Source of the DNA: Anniella stebbinsi
Lineage: Eukaryota; Chordata; Lepidosauria; Squamata; Anniellidae
Assembly (NCBI GenBank): GCA_029215795.1
Contig: JARDYH010000002.1
Coordinates: 365,454,973 to 365,518,972, forward strand
Reading direction: 5' to 3'
DNA length: 64,000 nt
In this document: positions 22,997-32,832 of the stretch, piece after piece
How positions within the stretch are numbered: position 1 is the stretch's first letter
Layout: each line of letters starts with the position of its first letter
Made by a program: the position numbers and the translations under genes
Notes under the pieces: generated by a model
What the model was told of the DNA's origin: nothing
Database searches by the model: none
Seen by the model: only the letters and a program-made list of their open reading frames with translations

Positions 22997-22997
22997 G
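22930..22997 (+). repeat. (CT)n and (CTAT)n compound microsatellite
   Basis: About 25 CT units followed by four CTAT units. Confidence 0.97.
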
Positions 22998-23082
22998 ATG
23001 ATCCATTTTCTCCACACTGTACATCATTTTATAAATCTCCTCCATTGTGTGTGCCTGCTGAGTTGTCTTTTATCCTAAAACA

Positions 23083-23190
23083 GCCTTCCCCAACCTGGTT
23101 CCCTACAGATGTATTTGACTGCATCTTCAGTGCTTGCTGGAAATTATGGGAGTTGTAGTCCAATACCTCCTGATTGCACTAGGTTGGGGG
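23083..23190. mobile_element. Short palindromic MITE ('CCCCAACCTGG')
   Basis: 'CTTCCCCAACCTGG' at the left and 'CACTAGGTTGGGG' at the right, with 'GGGAGTTGTAGTCC' inside. Same family as 6548-6656. Confidence 0.7.
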
Positions 23191-23199
23191 TGGGGGGGA

Positions 23200-24440
23200 G
23201 GTTGTCCTAAACTAAAAAGTTTTGGTTGCTTTTTTTCTGCAGCTTTTCCACTGTAAGATAGAACAAGCAGAACTGTACCACATAATGAAATCTAATTGAT
23301 TATTTCATTAACAGGCAGAAGACTAATCAACTACTACTGCTTAATGAGTGGGCAACTCAAGGTGACACATATACTTAAGCCTGTGACGATCGTTTAGTAT
23401 TTTTCTTTTCTTGTGTCAGATTGGCAGGTAACTAAGGATGGGGGAGAAATTCATTTAGTTTGTATTTTAATGTGTGTTTATCTAATTTCACACTTTTAAA
23501 ATATATATTTTATTGTAAAAGTTTAACAAAACAAAACAGGAAAACAGAAAAAGAAAAAAATTGTAGCTACATAAATGATATATCAATTTTAGTGCATGTA
23601 TATAGCATAGACAACAGACAAAGATACATGGTTTTCTAAGAATTATACATAAACTTCCAGAAAAGTAGTTTTGCACTTTGCAACCAATATGTGAACTGAA
23701 TTTTTTGTTTGAAATTATCACTTCTCTGAATTTTGCAATGACATTCTCAAGACAAAAAAAATGCATATTATACATATGTGAATATTAGGCAAAATGACAA
23801 GTAGAAAAGCAGGTACTAGGAGAAATGTGTGCAAAAATGTAAGAATCCTCATGCCTCTGTTGCCTGCTACCCTCTTTCCACTAAACAACGAGGTTCTCCA
23901 CTACTTGGGCTGGGCGGGTTGTGCTAGCAGAGAGCTGCAGGCATCCCATAAACAGGTTGTCAGAGAATCCTACCGGCTTTTCTCCCATGCCATCCTCCAA
24001 CATCTTTCTCCATCCTGCAACACCTGACCACAATTGTTGGTAGGCCTTTGCATCTATTCTGTCAATGATTGATAACTCACTGAATGTCTATGAAAAGATA
24101 ATATTAAATCACTCAGCAGAATTCAAGTTTGGATCCAACATCAAATGTGATTTGCAGGGGGCAAAGGTGTCTAAATTTTGAGGTGCAACGTGTGTCTTCT
24201 TAATGGGCAATAAAACCATTTGCATTCCGATGGAAGGAACAACTCTCTCTCTGATCTCACCTGGCTCATGAGTACTCATCAATCTGCCTAGAAGGGGGAG
24301 TTAATGAGTAACACTGCTCACCCTTCAGCTATCAAGCACAACTGACTTATTCCAGAATGTGCGTCTTCCACTCTGGCTTTAATCTCTCAGGTTCATCCTG
24401 TCACTATGAGAATTTGCAGCCATCATGGGAATTGAATAAC
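23200..24440. other. AT-rich non-coding sequence
   Basis: A long A-rich part lies at about 23500-23560 (reversed, a T-rich tract). ORFs on the minus strand here look like AT-rich chance frames. No gene seen. Confidence 0.4.
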
Positions 24441-24469
24441 CTCTCTGAGATGGATGCTATGAGGCAACC

Positions 24470-25029
24470 CTCATCATCACTCGGTGCATAGCTGTACTGA
24501 GGAACAGGCCAGAAAGCCTGTTTCACAGTACTACAGACCAAGCGGGCGGCAGCGGGGAAGGCAGCAGATAAGGAGCGTGAGTGGGGGAAGGAGGAGTCCC
24601 CACTTACCTGCTGCTGTCCCCCGCTGCTTTCGCTGGCCTCCGCTGCTTCCGGACTACTGAGAACTAGGCTTTGCGGCCCAGTTCTCATTAGAGTGACGAT
24701 GCACTGGGTGACATCATCACCCGACATGTTGTCGCTCTACTGAGAACCAGGCCACAAAGCCTAGTTCTTAGTAGTCCGGAAGCAGCGGAGGGCAGCAGAC
24801 AGCAGCGGGGAAGAGCGCAGGTAAGGAGCACGAGTGGGGGGTGAAGGGGGGACCAGCCCTAAACTGGTGGTCCAAAAATCCAATATATCTGATAGTTATC
24901 GGACATATGGATTTTGGATCTGATCAGATAGGGCCTCCTTAGGGAATTATCGTTCTCGTTAATCGAATATCCGATAACGCCATTATCGGATCATTATCGG
25001 ACATCAGAATGATACAATACTCATCCCTA
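24470..25029. mobile_element. hAT-type element, left end missing
   Basis: The right end is ATACTCATCCCTA with sub-terminal 'ATTATCGGA' and 'CCGATAACG' repeats. A palindromic core lies at about 24650-24780 (arms 'ACTACTGAGAACTAGGCTTT' and 'AAAGCCTAGTTCTTAGTAGT'). 'CACTTACCTGCTG' stands to its left and 'GCGCAGGTAAGGAGCAC' to its right. No left TIR or TSD partner is found. Confidence 0.75.
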
Positions 25030-25053
25030 GTGAATTCTGGACTTGAAATGTGG

Positions 25054-25710
25054 GGCTCCATCACACCAGCATTTTATCGCACTCTCGTCATGCCTGGTTT
25101 GCTGTTTTGTAGCGCAGTGCTCACATGACATCATGCCTGTCCTGCACTCACCCAGCCTCTTCCCCTCCATTATTTTGTGTTTTCCTAGAGCAGGGAAAGT
25201 CTGATTTATTTCCTCCATGCAGGATTAAAGTGCCATTCCACCCTTGTGTATTGCCATTCTTGCACCATGCCCTTTGTTGGAGGGGTGTGCTTTGAAGGGA
25301 GGTCTTGCTGATGAAAGAGGATGGGGCGGTTCTCCTCCTCCAGCATGCCATGTCAAACGAACTGGCTTGTGCTGACTCATTGAACAGACCTTTCCTGCTC
25401 TAATTCCACTCTCATTGCCCACAGAAACGGCACCCAGCCGAAATGTTAAATCGGTAAAAAGCCAGACGACAAAGCCAGAGTGAGGAGGGGAAGATGCCCA
25501 CACCCATCAACAACAAGAACCAATGAACTGGAGGGGGAAGGAGAAGGGGGCGGGGCGGAGTGGGAGAGCAAACAAATGAAAGGAGGTTTCACCGATACCA
25601 CAAACTCACATGAAAGGGATCACTAGCTTGACGCGCTAATAAAATGCTAATGAAACGGAGGTGGAAATTGAGAAGGCAAACTAGGAGGGAAAAGTAGGTG
25701 TGATGGAGCC
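25054..25710. mobile_element. TIR element ('GGCTCCATCACACC')
   Basis: Perfect 14-bp inverted ends: GGCTCCATCACACC (25054-25067) and GGTGTGATGGAGCC (25697-25710). The left part matches the element beginning at about 63395. No transposase. TSD not clear. Confidence 0.75.
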
Positions 25711-25724
25711 TGTGAAGTGTTGGG

Positions 25725-25955
25725 CCAGATCTGCATCTTGTGTCAAATCACTATGATCCCGTCATGGTAACACTATATCCTTCTTGAGCTTTTATCCCTC
25801 TTAGGACACACAATGATGTTTGGTGAGGTATTTTGGATAATGTGGAATAAATAGCAGGAAATAACATTATGGAAGCCATATATGGCATGTGGATTATGGG
25901 CCCCAACAGTTATCAGTGCACTTCAATACCACTATAAAGCAGTAGTGCAGCTCTA
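25725..25955. mobile_element. Old MITE related to 42189-42298
   Basis: It runs from 'GGGCCAGATCTGCAT' to 'GCAGTAGTGCAGCTCTAG' and contains 'GGGCCCCAACAGTTATCAG', the central phrase of this family. Strongly diverged. Confidence 0.45.
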
Positions 25956-26222
25956 GCCCCAGTTAGGACTTTGCAGCGCTGGATGGTGCCTGGGGGAGGG
26001 GGAGGGAAATGCCCCCCTTCTTAGATGTATGATTATGAAATAAATAAGCAACAATTTGCAATCTTTTCATGGCAGGTGGCAAGACCGACTGCTGGTTCGC
26101 CCAATATCTTGGCAGAGCCAGCCTTGTGCTCTGGGTTACCATTAACAACCTGATCTTATGTATATTTACATGGACATAAATTCCACTATGTTCAATGGGA
26201 CATATAGTGGGAAAATGTAACA

Positions 26223-26425
26223 TCTTTTAAATGCCTCCTGAAAACATACCTTTTTACGCAGGCTTTCCGTGGGTTTTAACGTAGCTGGGTTTTATATTGC
26301 TTTTTTAAAATTTTAATGTTTAAAATTCATCTGTACTTGTGTTGTAGATTTTAACTGTGCACTGCCCAGAGAGCTTCGGCTGATGGGCAGTATAAAAATG
26401 TGACGAATAAATAAAATAATATATA
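26223..26425 (+). mobile_element. L2-like LINE 3' end
   Basis: 'TTAAATGCCTCCTGAAAAC', 'GAGAGCTTCGGCTGATGGGC' and an 'AATAAATAAAATAA' tail. Same 3' end type as 63185-63335 and (reversed) 34685. Confidence 0.8.
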
Positions 26426-26442
26426 AATATCTCTAAGTAGGG

Positions 26443-27283
26443 GGCGGTCTACACATGAGGAAAACCCCACGGTGGTCATGGATCTGCAGCCCACGATGCT
26501 GCGTTCTGAAAATGTTGGGGATTTACCCCAACTTTTTCAAAGGGAGCAATGTCAAAATGGTGCTTCCGCCATGTGATGTCACTCCACAGTATCGTGTCCC
26601 TCTTGACCCTCACTTTATTTGAAGTCAACAAAGAGGTCTGCCATGAAATCCACAAAGCTTTATTCAAGCAATACACGTCTTCTCCCAGCTGAAGGGAGTC
26701 TAAAAGTTCTGAGAGTCTTGTCCTCTAGGCCAGATCATGCAAAGTAAGCAAACCAGTTGCTCTTTCAAGGGAAGGGGAAGCTCATTTCTTTCAGTACGCC
26801 TTAACGTCAGGGAGACTGGTTCTGACCAAGCCATTTCCGAGCAATCACCCGGGCCGACCTCCTCCGCCCTTCCCTTGCCTCAGCTCACCTTTCTCTCCTA
26901 CGGAATCTCACATCCACCAGGCTTTCCACACCCTCCTCCTTGGAAGAAGAAGCCTGATTCTCAGCTTGGGGGTTATTTACACCATCAGAGATAAGAGCTG
27001 GTGAAAGTTCTTTCGCAGCTGGGGAAGAGGCCATGGGAAGCAACTCCCCCACTCCAGGTACGGACTGGGACGTCTCTTGCGCCGTCTCTTCGGCCTCAGA
27101 ATCTGACTCTGAATTATCATCTGACTGTCCTTCACCTTGCCCAAGGGTAGCTGGTTTAGACACAACACATGGCCAATACTGGGCCGATCTTGGGGCAGAG
27201 CCTGGTGGAAGGCGACCAGCGATTGGTCACCTTACACCCTGGAAGAGGGCAGTGCCAACCCGGTGCCGTGAAGACAGCCCCTA
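26443..27283. mobile_element. TIR element related to family P, interrupted
   Basis: The left end is GGGGGCGGTCTACACATG and the right end GCCGTGAAGACAGCCCC. Read on the minus strand, the two halves follow the order of the element at 13525-13945. About 570 bases (26595-27167) have been inserted in the middle. Confidence 0.6.
26595..27167 (-). mobile_element. LTR-like insert with a 92-codon acidic ORF
   Basis: On the minus strand it begins TGTTGTGTCT and ends AGAGGGACA, so it has TG...CA-type termini. It has two AATAAA hexamers near its 3' end. An ORF (27163-26885) encodes an acidic Ser/Glu-rich peptide (DDNSESDSEAEE) ending at an AAAGGTGAG donor-like site. No clean TSD was found. It may be a solo LTR; no retroviral gene is visible. 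Confidence 0.4.
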
Positions 27284-29766
27284 GGTGTGCGTAGGGAATT
27301 GCAACTGAGGGCCAAACTAGAGACGAGTTTATTCATGCCTTTAGGCTATGTGTGGTTTTAAATAAACAACTAACAAGTAAACAGCAAGTATGGATGGGGG
27401 GAAACTGGATCAGGATCATGGGATGAGGGAAGGGGAGGTCTAACCCTTTTCCCCTTCCATGTTTCCAATTTGAGTCATCCCCCCAGGAGCATGGGGCTCT
27501 GAATCTATTCCCTGGCCCTGGATCTCTTCGTCAGAGCACTGAATGTCTATTGGTGCCAATAGAAGATGCCCCCCCAGCTTAATTGCTGGGGGAGATTTTC
27601 AAGTGGGATTACTCTCCCCTCTCCATTGGCTGCAACCCTCCCAAAGCTCTCCTTACATGGCAATTAAACTTGGGGTGGGGGGAATCCCATTGGCTTGGAA
27701 TGATCTGGGGCAGCATGCAAATTAACTGAAGAGTTCATTTTATTGGAGATGATTTAGGTGAGAAATTAATTGGCTCTCTTTGCCTCCTGTGACATTAAAA
27801 TAAATGCTAGCAATTAGTTGTACATTTGTGCATATAGATAACAATCAGCATTGATTTGAAAGGGCCTGGGATAAGGCAAGGAGACGGCTGTTAGGACTTC
27901 AGCATTTCTAGTCTGAGCTATTCTGTTGGCACTTTAGGGGGAAAATTCTACATTTTTGAAGCCTCTTGTTGTGATACACTCGGCATTGTTTGAACTCATG
28001 GTGAACTACAAAGCTAATCGATATTAAAAGACGGACGCGAAGGCAGGTGGCATGTTATTGGTTTTTATTAGGCATAACTAAGGGATAAGATCACCATGGC
28101 AGTTTCCTGCACATCTCCCCCAAATAAATGCCAGGCTCCTACTGAGCTCATTCATTTGGGGATGGGGACATTAAAGAACTTCACGATGGATTGTGCCCTT
28201 ACTGAACTGGGCAGTAAGTCTCAGAGCCCTTTAAAACACAAAAACACTAAGAAGGAAAATCTCAGACAAACATGAATTGGGGAGGGGGCACGGAGAATCA
28301 CACACACACACAAAAAAAACATACTATGCATCAAGTTAAATTAATCACAATTACCCATCAAATTAAATTAATTGCTATTGACATTGCAGTGTTCCGAAAA
28401 GTGGGCCTTCATTATCATGATTAACAATGCGCTGTTACTTCTGTTACCAAAGGCCTCTTGGGGAGAACGGCTGCAGGGTGGAAAACCCGCTTAGCATGCT
28501 CAAGATTGCAGGCTCTGTCCCCGCTGTTTCCAGGAAAGAGATGTCTCATAGCCGGACCAGGGAGGACCCTTTCCGGGGACCTGGGAGAGCCACGGCCGAA
28601 CTACGAGCTGACAAGGACCACCGGTGGGTTTGCTCAATATAAGGCAGCCACATGTGGAGATTCAGCTGGTGGGTGTTGGGCAGCTCATCCCACTAAGGCG
28701 TGTGGCTGGCTATGGGAGCTGAGAAGCATTGTGGGTGAGGTTCAAAATCAGGGGTTACCCAATGGCTCCACCCCCTTTCCCCCAACAGCCGCTGCTTGCT
28801 CCCCAGCTTTTTTTGAAGTCCCCCCCATTCTGAAAGGATGAAATCCCCCCCCCCCGAGGCTTAGTTACTGGCAGTAAGAGCTTTAAGCTACAAGATGCTG
28901 GAATTTTGGGTATTTTGGCCTCTCCCCTTTTGCCTCTGGCACTACCCACCACTGGAATGTGGCCCTTGAGCGCTTCTCTGGAGTTGAATTTGGCCCTTTG
29001 GTTGAAATGGGGTATGTGTAATCAGTAAAGGCAAGTCCCTGGTTCATGCTGCTCTCATCATGTAGACATCAGGCCTGCAGGAAGCTGAAGCGTGCAGCAT
29101 TCTTCATGGGTTGGGACTGCTCATGCAGGCAAAGCAACAGATTGTGCGACTTGACCGCCAGCTACAGGAAGAGCTCTGATGGTTGGTGCCAGATTAGCAT
29201 AGAATTGGAGCCTCATTCTTGGGTGGGGTGGGGCAGCCAGTGGGAGCTGGTGGCTCCCATTCTGGTAGGGCTGCAATTCCATTCTGGGTTTTAGTCAGAA
29301 CCAGCCAGACCTCTAAAGTAGCTACCCAAGGTGGTGAACCTATTTGGGGGAAAGGTCCAGCATCTTGGGTAGTTCAGGAGTGGACTCACAACCTCAACCA
29401 AATTGGAGCCACCAGCCTCCACTGAGGCCAGCCTGTGCTGCTTCAGAGTGCAAGAGTGGGCTCCCATGACGGAACACTTCTGCATAGTAGATAAACACAA
29501 ATCCCTGCCCGTAGAAGCCTAGCATGTCAGGGAGATGAGTTCTAGTTTTCTACGTGCAGGGAACATTTTTGTGCGGAGGAACATTTAGTTACATGAGCTC
29601 CCATCTGCAGGTTGAAGTGCAAAGGCCAAACGCAAGTTCTTAGTGAGAACAAGATTCCAGTTTAGAAACAACAGAGCAACCTTACTGCACATTCCTGGCT
29701 GGGAGAGGGCTCTGCTTGCAAGGAACTGCCACATCTATCGCACCATTTGTGTGTGGCTGGGTTGGA
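27284..29766. other. Unclassified sequence, relatively repeat-poor
   Basis: No exon with family features was found. Simple tracts include (CA)n at about 28301-28312. ORFs at 28427-28841 overlap in several frames and show no conserved motif. Confidence 0.4.
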
Positions 29767-30134
29767 TAGGGTGACCATATTTGGGAAACCCAAAACGTGG
29801 ACACCCTGTGGTGGGGGTTGGAAAGTGGCTTCCTGGGGCCTCCAGAAAGCATGTCATTTCTGCCCCCCACCCCCATGCTCCAATCAGGGCCTTTCCTATA
29901 ATGTTCGGGAATGACACGCTGTCCCCTTTAAGGCCCTGTTTGGAGCAGTGGTGGGGAGGGAATGATGCACCTCCAGAAAGCACGGTACTTCCCCCACGAC
30001 GCTAATGGGGGCCTTAAAGGGGAAAGCTTGTCTTTCCAGGACAGTATAGAAAATTACAGTAAATCCCTGCCGACACCCAGGATAGAACAAAAACCAGGAC
30101 AATTCCAGGGAAATCCTGACAGTTGGTCACCCTA
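29767..30134. mobile_element. hAT-type MITE, flanked by GTTGGA
   Basis: The ends are TAGGGTGACCATAT and TTGGTCACCCTA. GTTGGA occurs directly outside each end (29761-29766 and 30135-30140), a partial TSD. The interior contains inverted 'CCTCCAGAAAGCA' segments. Confidence 0.8.
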
Positions 30135-30140
30135 GTTGGA

Positions 30141-32108
30141 GAAATGAAGGGGCTTTGGACATGGGGCAGCCACCCTTGCCTGCTCTTCCAGCCAAATTAT
30201 CTCCTCCAGCTGAACTTTCGACCAGTGTGCAGGGTGGAGGTGGGGGGCTTCTGGAGGCATTAAGTGCCATCCTGCTGGCACATCTCTGTCTCTGCTGGCA
30301 GGGTGGCACTTAGGCCGCTTGTTATGGGCCCTCAGCCAGCTTTCTGGCAGGGCTTGGATTGTACCCTGATTTAATTGAACGAGATACGTGACCCTGTCCA
30401 AGAGTTCTAAGGGCCTGGTGCAAACCTTAGTCACACAGGATGCTTGATGCAAACACATTTTTCTGCTGATGTGAATAGCTGGAACCAATTTGGGGGAAAT
30501 CAGGAAATTGTATGCATTTTAACAACACTGAGTTTATCTTGTCCTACACCCTGCTGCACAGCCCACTCATGGATGCTTTTGCATTTAGTGATGTTAGAAA
30601 CAAAGTGGTTAAAGTTAGTATGGAATCCTGGGAGTGAACGTTCAGCATAATTGCCCTTAAAACGTTTCACCAGTTTCACTTTAAAAAAGTGTCTTCAAAG
30701 TTAAATCCAAAACATTAAAAATTTGAAAAGTTCAAAATGTGAAATTCTGGATTTTTATTTAGGTTTTTCTTTTTATCCGTGCCAAATTTTGTTTCAGCTT
30801 TGGTGGCACTTTCTCCACTATCCACACTTATTTTAGTGGCAGTGACATTCTCAGGCTGAAGATGATGCAACCGGACACAAATGCATCGCACGTCCTGGCA
30901 GAGCCCAGAAAATTCAGACCGGTTCTGGTTAAACAACTGAAGCAGGAAACACCACACGTTTTGTAGGTGTCGGCCAATGTGGGTGGAAAACATGCAACAA
31001 ACCCCAGGGAACTGTAAAATTAGCAGCAGAAAACTAATGGAAGGGAAATGCATTTAAACAATCCAAAGGAGACAGATCCATTCTCCACTATAGACCAGTG
31101 CTCCACCTCAGTCACAGGTAACTACAAAGTTCTAAGGGGTCCAAGTGTCACCTGGACTCTCCACTCAGCCCACCACCCAAAAAGCCCACTTCTCCACTAA
31201 CTTTTCTAAGTGACGCACCAGATGGGACACGGCTCTGGGTGGGACATTTCTGACGGAGCAAGAATGGGCCCGGCGGCAGCTCGGTGGCAAGCTTGGGCTG
31301 GCAGAGTTGCCAATGTGAAGTGGACATACAAAGCTGGAGAAATTAGTCCTTCAGTTACGAGCAACTTTTCTTTATCGGAGTTTACTGGCAAGGTTTTGAA
31401 CTCCATAGAGCTCTTCTTCAGGCAGCAGAAGGAAGAATGCAGCCACGCGATGTGTCCTCTTCCTTCGGCTTGCCTCTCCCATGCTCTGGAATTGACACAA
31501 CAATAGCAGCTACAGCAGGCAGCCAGCAGCTCTGTGGTCAGCTCTGATGGGGCTTCATTGTCTGTGGGCTAGCAAAGCTCGCCTGACCCATGGCTCTCTG
31601 GGACATGGAACCTGTTTTGAAGGTCAGGACTCAATCGACAGGGATGATGGAGAGGGCAAAATGGAGTTTCCTCACCCGCTGGGTAAACTACCACCTGGGG
31701 CAAGACTTTTGAGTTGGAAGGTGAGGCTTCCAAGCAGACATGAGCCCCAGCACTTCTTTTCAGGGTAACTCACCAGTGAAAAACATCCAGGAACACACGG
31801 TGCCCTCGCACACTTTCCAGGAGACCCACAAGGAAGACAATGGCAGATAAAAAGGTTTCTGGACCACCAACATGAATTACGTAGCTTGGCTGGCTTGCAT
31901 GAGATGTCTGGACCGCCATTCTACCTGCTCTCTGCATGGAGCACATTGTGTGGTTTTGACTGTGTACACCGAACATGGGTGATCTTGTGGATAGCTCTGT
32001 CTTGCAGTAGAGGGGGGTGGAGGAACTACATAGATATTTGCTCCTCTCCATGTTGTCGTATGAGCCTTGCAAAACTCCTTCCATTCTCAAAAGAAGTGCA
32101 ATTCGGTC
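30141..32108. other. Unclassified sequence downstream of GMNC
   Basis: No gene or repeat is recognised with confidence. Some of 32108 down may be GMNC 3' UTR if the near poly(A) signal is skipped. ORFs at 30715-31053 and 31886-32464 lack known motifs. Confidence 0.4.
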
Positions 32109-32114
32109 TTTATT
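32109..32114 (-). terminator. GMNC: Candidate GMNC poly(A) signal
   Basis: AATAAA on the minus strand begins 101 bases after the GMNC stop codon, followed by T/G-rich sequence. It is the nearest canonical hexamer. A longer 3' UTR using a later signal is possible. Confidence 0.45.
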
Positions 32115-32214
32115 TTGATTTTTACCACTCTTCGTGGTCTGTCTGTAAACACATCATTTGCTGGCAGTGTTGGGGTGGATGTCAGGGTGGGGGCAGCTAC
32201 GGCGAGGCGTTCCT

Positions 32215-32832
32215 TCACTCAGGCTGCTTGGGTACCCAAGTCAGTTTCCACCCACCGTCCTCATCTCTGCGCACGAAAGCCTGTCCCTGGCGGAAGGTGT
32301 GTGTTTTCACATTGCAGTGGGGACTTAAGGACGTGGTGAAGGCCACGTCTGTCGTGGTCGGTGAGACGGTGTCGGAGCAGCCGGGTAATCCGCCAGGCAG
32401 CGCAGGGGCAGCGCTCGGCAGTAGCGGAGGGTGGCAAGGCCGGACAGGGAGCGGTGGCAGGTAAGGTGAAAGCTCTTGCCTCGTGTTGGCGGAGCTGTCC
32501 ATGGAGGACAAAGCAGCACATCTGTAAACAGCTGGCTGGCCATCGCTGCTGCCAAAGTCTGGCACGAGGCCCGGGGTCAAGGCACTGTAGTTAGCTGAAG
32601 CAGACGAGTCGTCAATGGTGTCGATGTCTTTAAGCCCAAGCGTTCGCAGGACCCACGTGTCTACGGAGGGATCAGGCCGCTCTTCTTCACAGGCGGAGAA
32701 AGCCTGCAGGAGGTTCCGCCTGGCCTTTTGGGGATGAGACGCCTCATGAGGGACGAGACTGTCCACTTTCAGCCGCCGCTTGCCACTTTTGAAAGCGCCA
32801 CAAGCTTTCTGGCCGTTCTGCAACAGCAGCTT
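32215..32832 (-). CDS. GMNC: GMNC exon 5 (terminal coding exon)
   Basis: The acceptor is a pyrimidine tract ending in TTGAACAG. The exon encodes 205 residues and a TGA stop at 32217-32215. It begins KLLLQNGQKACGAFKSGKRR, a basic stretch that may serve as a nuclear localisation signal, continues to DTWVLRTLGLKDIDTIDD, then a Pro/Ser-rich variable linker, and ends with the conserved block SLSPHCNVKTHTF, QGQAFVRRDEDGGW and WVPKQPE. In this family the C-terminal block is the part known from MCIDAS as the E2F/DP-binding TIRT-like domain; that role here is inferred from the family. Confidence 0.95.
   Translation of the reverse strand, partial: KLLLQNGQKACGAFKSGKRRLKVDSLVPHEASHPQKARRNLLQAFSACEEERPDPSVDTWVLRTLGLKDIDTIDDSSASANYSALTPGLVPDFGSSDGQPAVYRCAALSSMDSSANTRQELSPYLPPLPVRPCHPPLLPSAAPALPGGLPGCSDTVSPTTTDVAFTTSLSPHCNVKTHTFRQGQAFVRRDEDGGWKLTWVPKQPE

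Noticed and set aside
27060..27170. Acidic Ser/Glu ORF as a host exon
   Set aside because: It lies in an insert that interrupts a DNA transposon, has no recognisable domain and no partner exons nearby.
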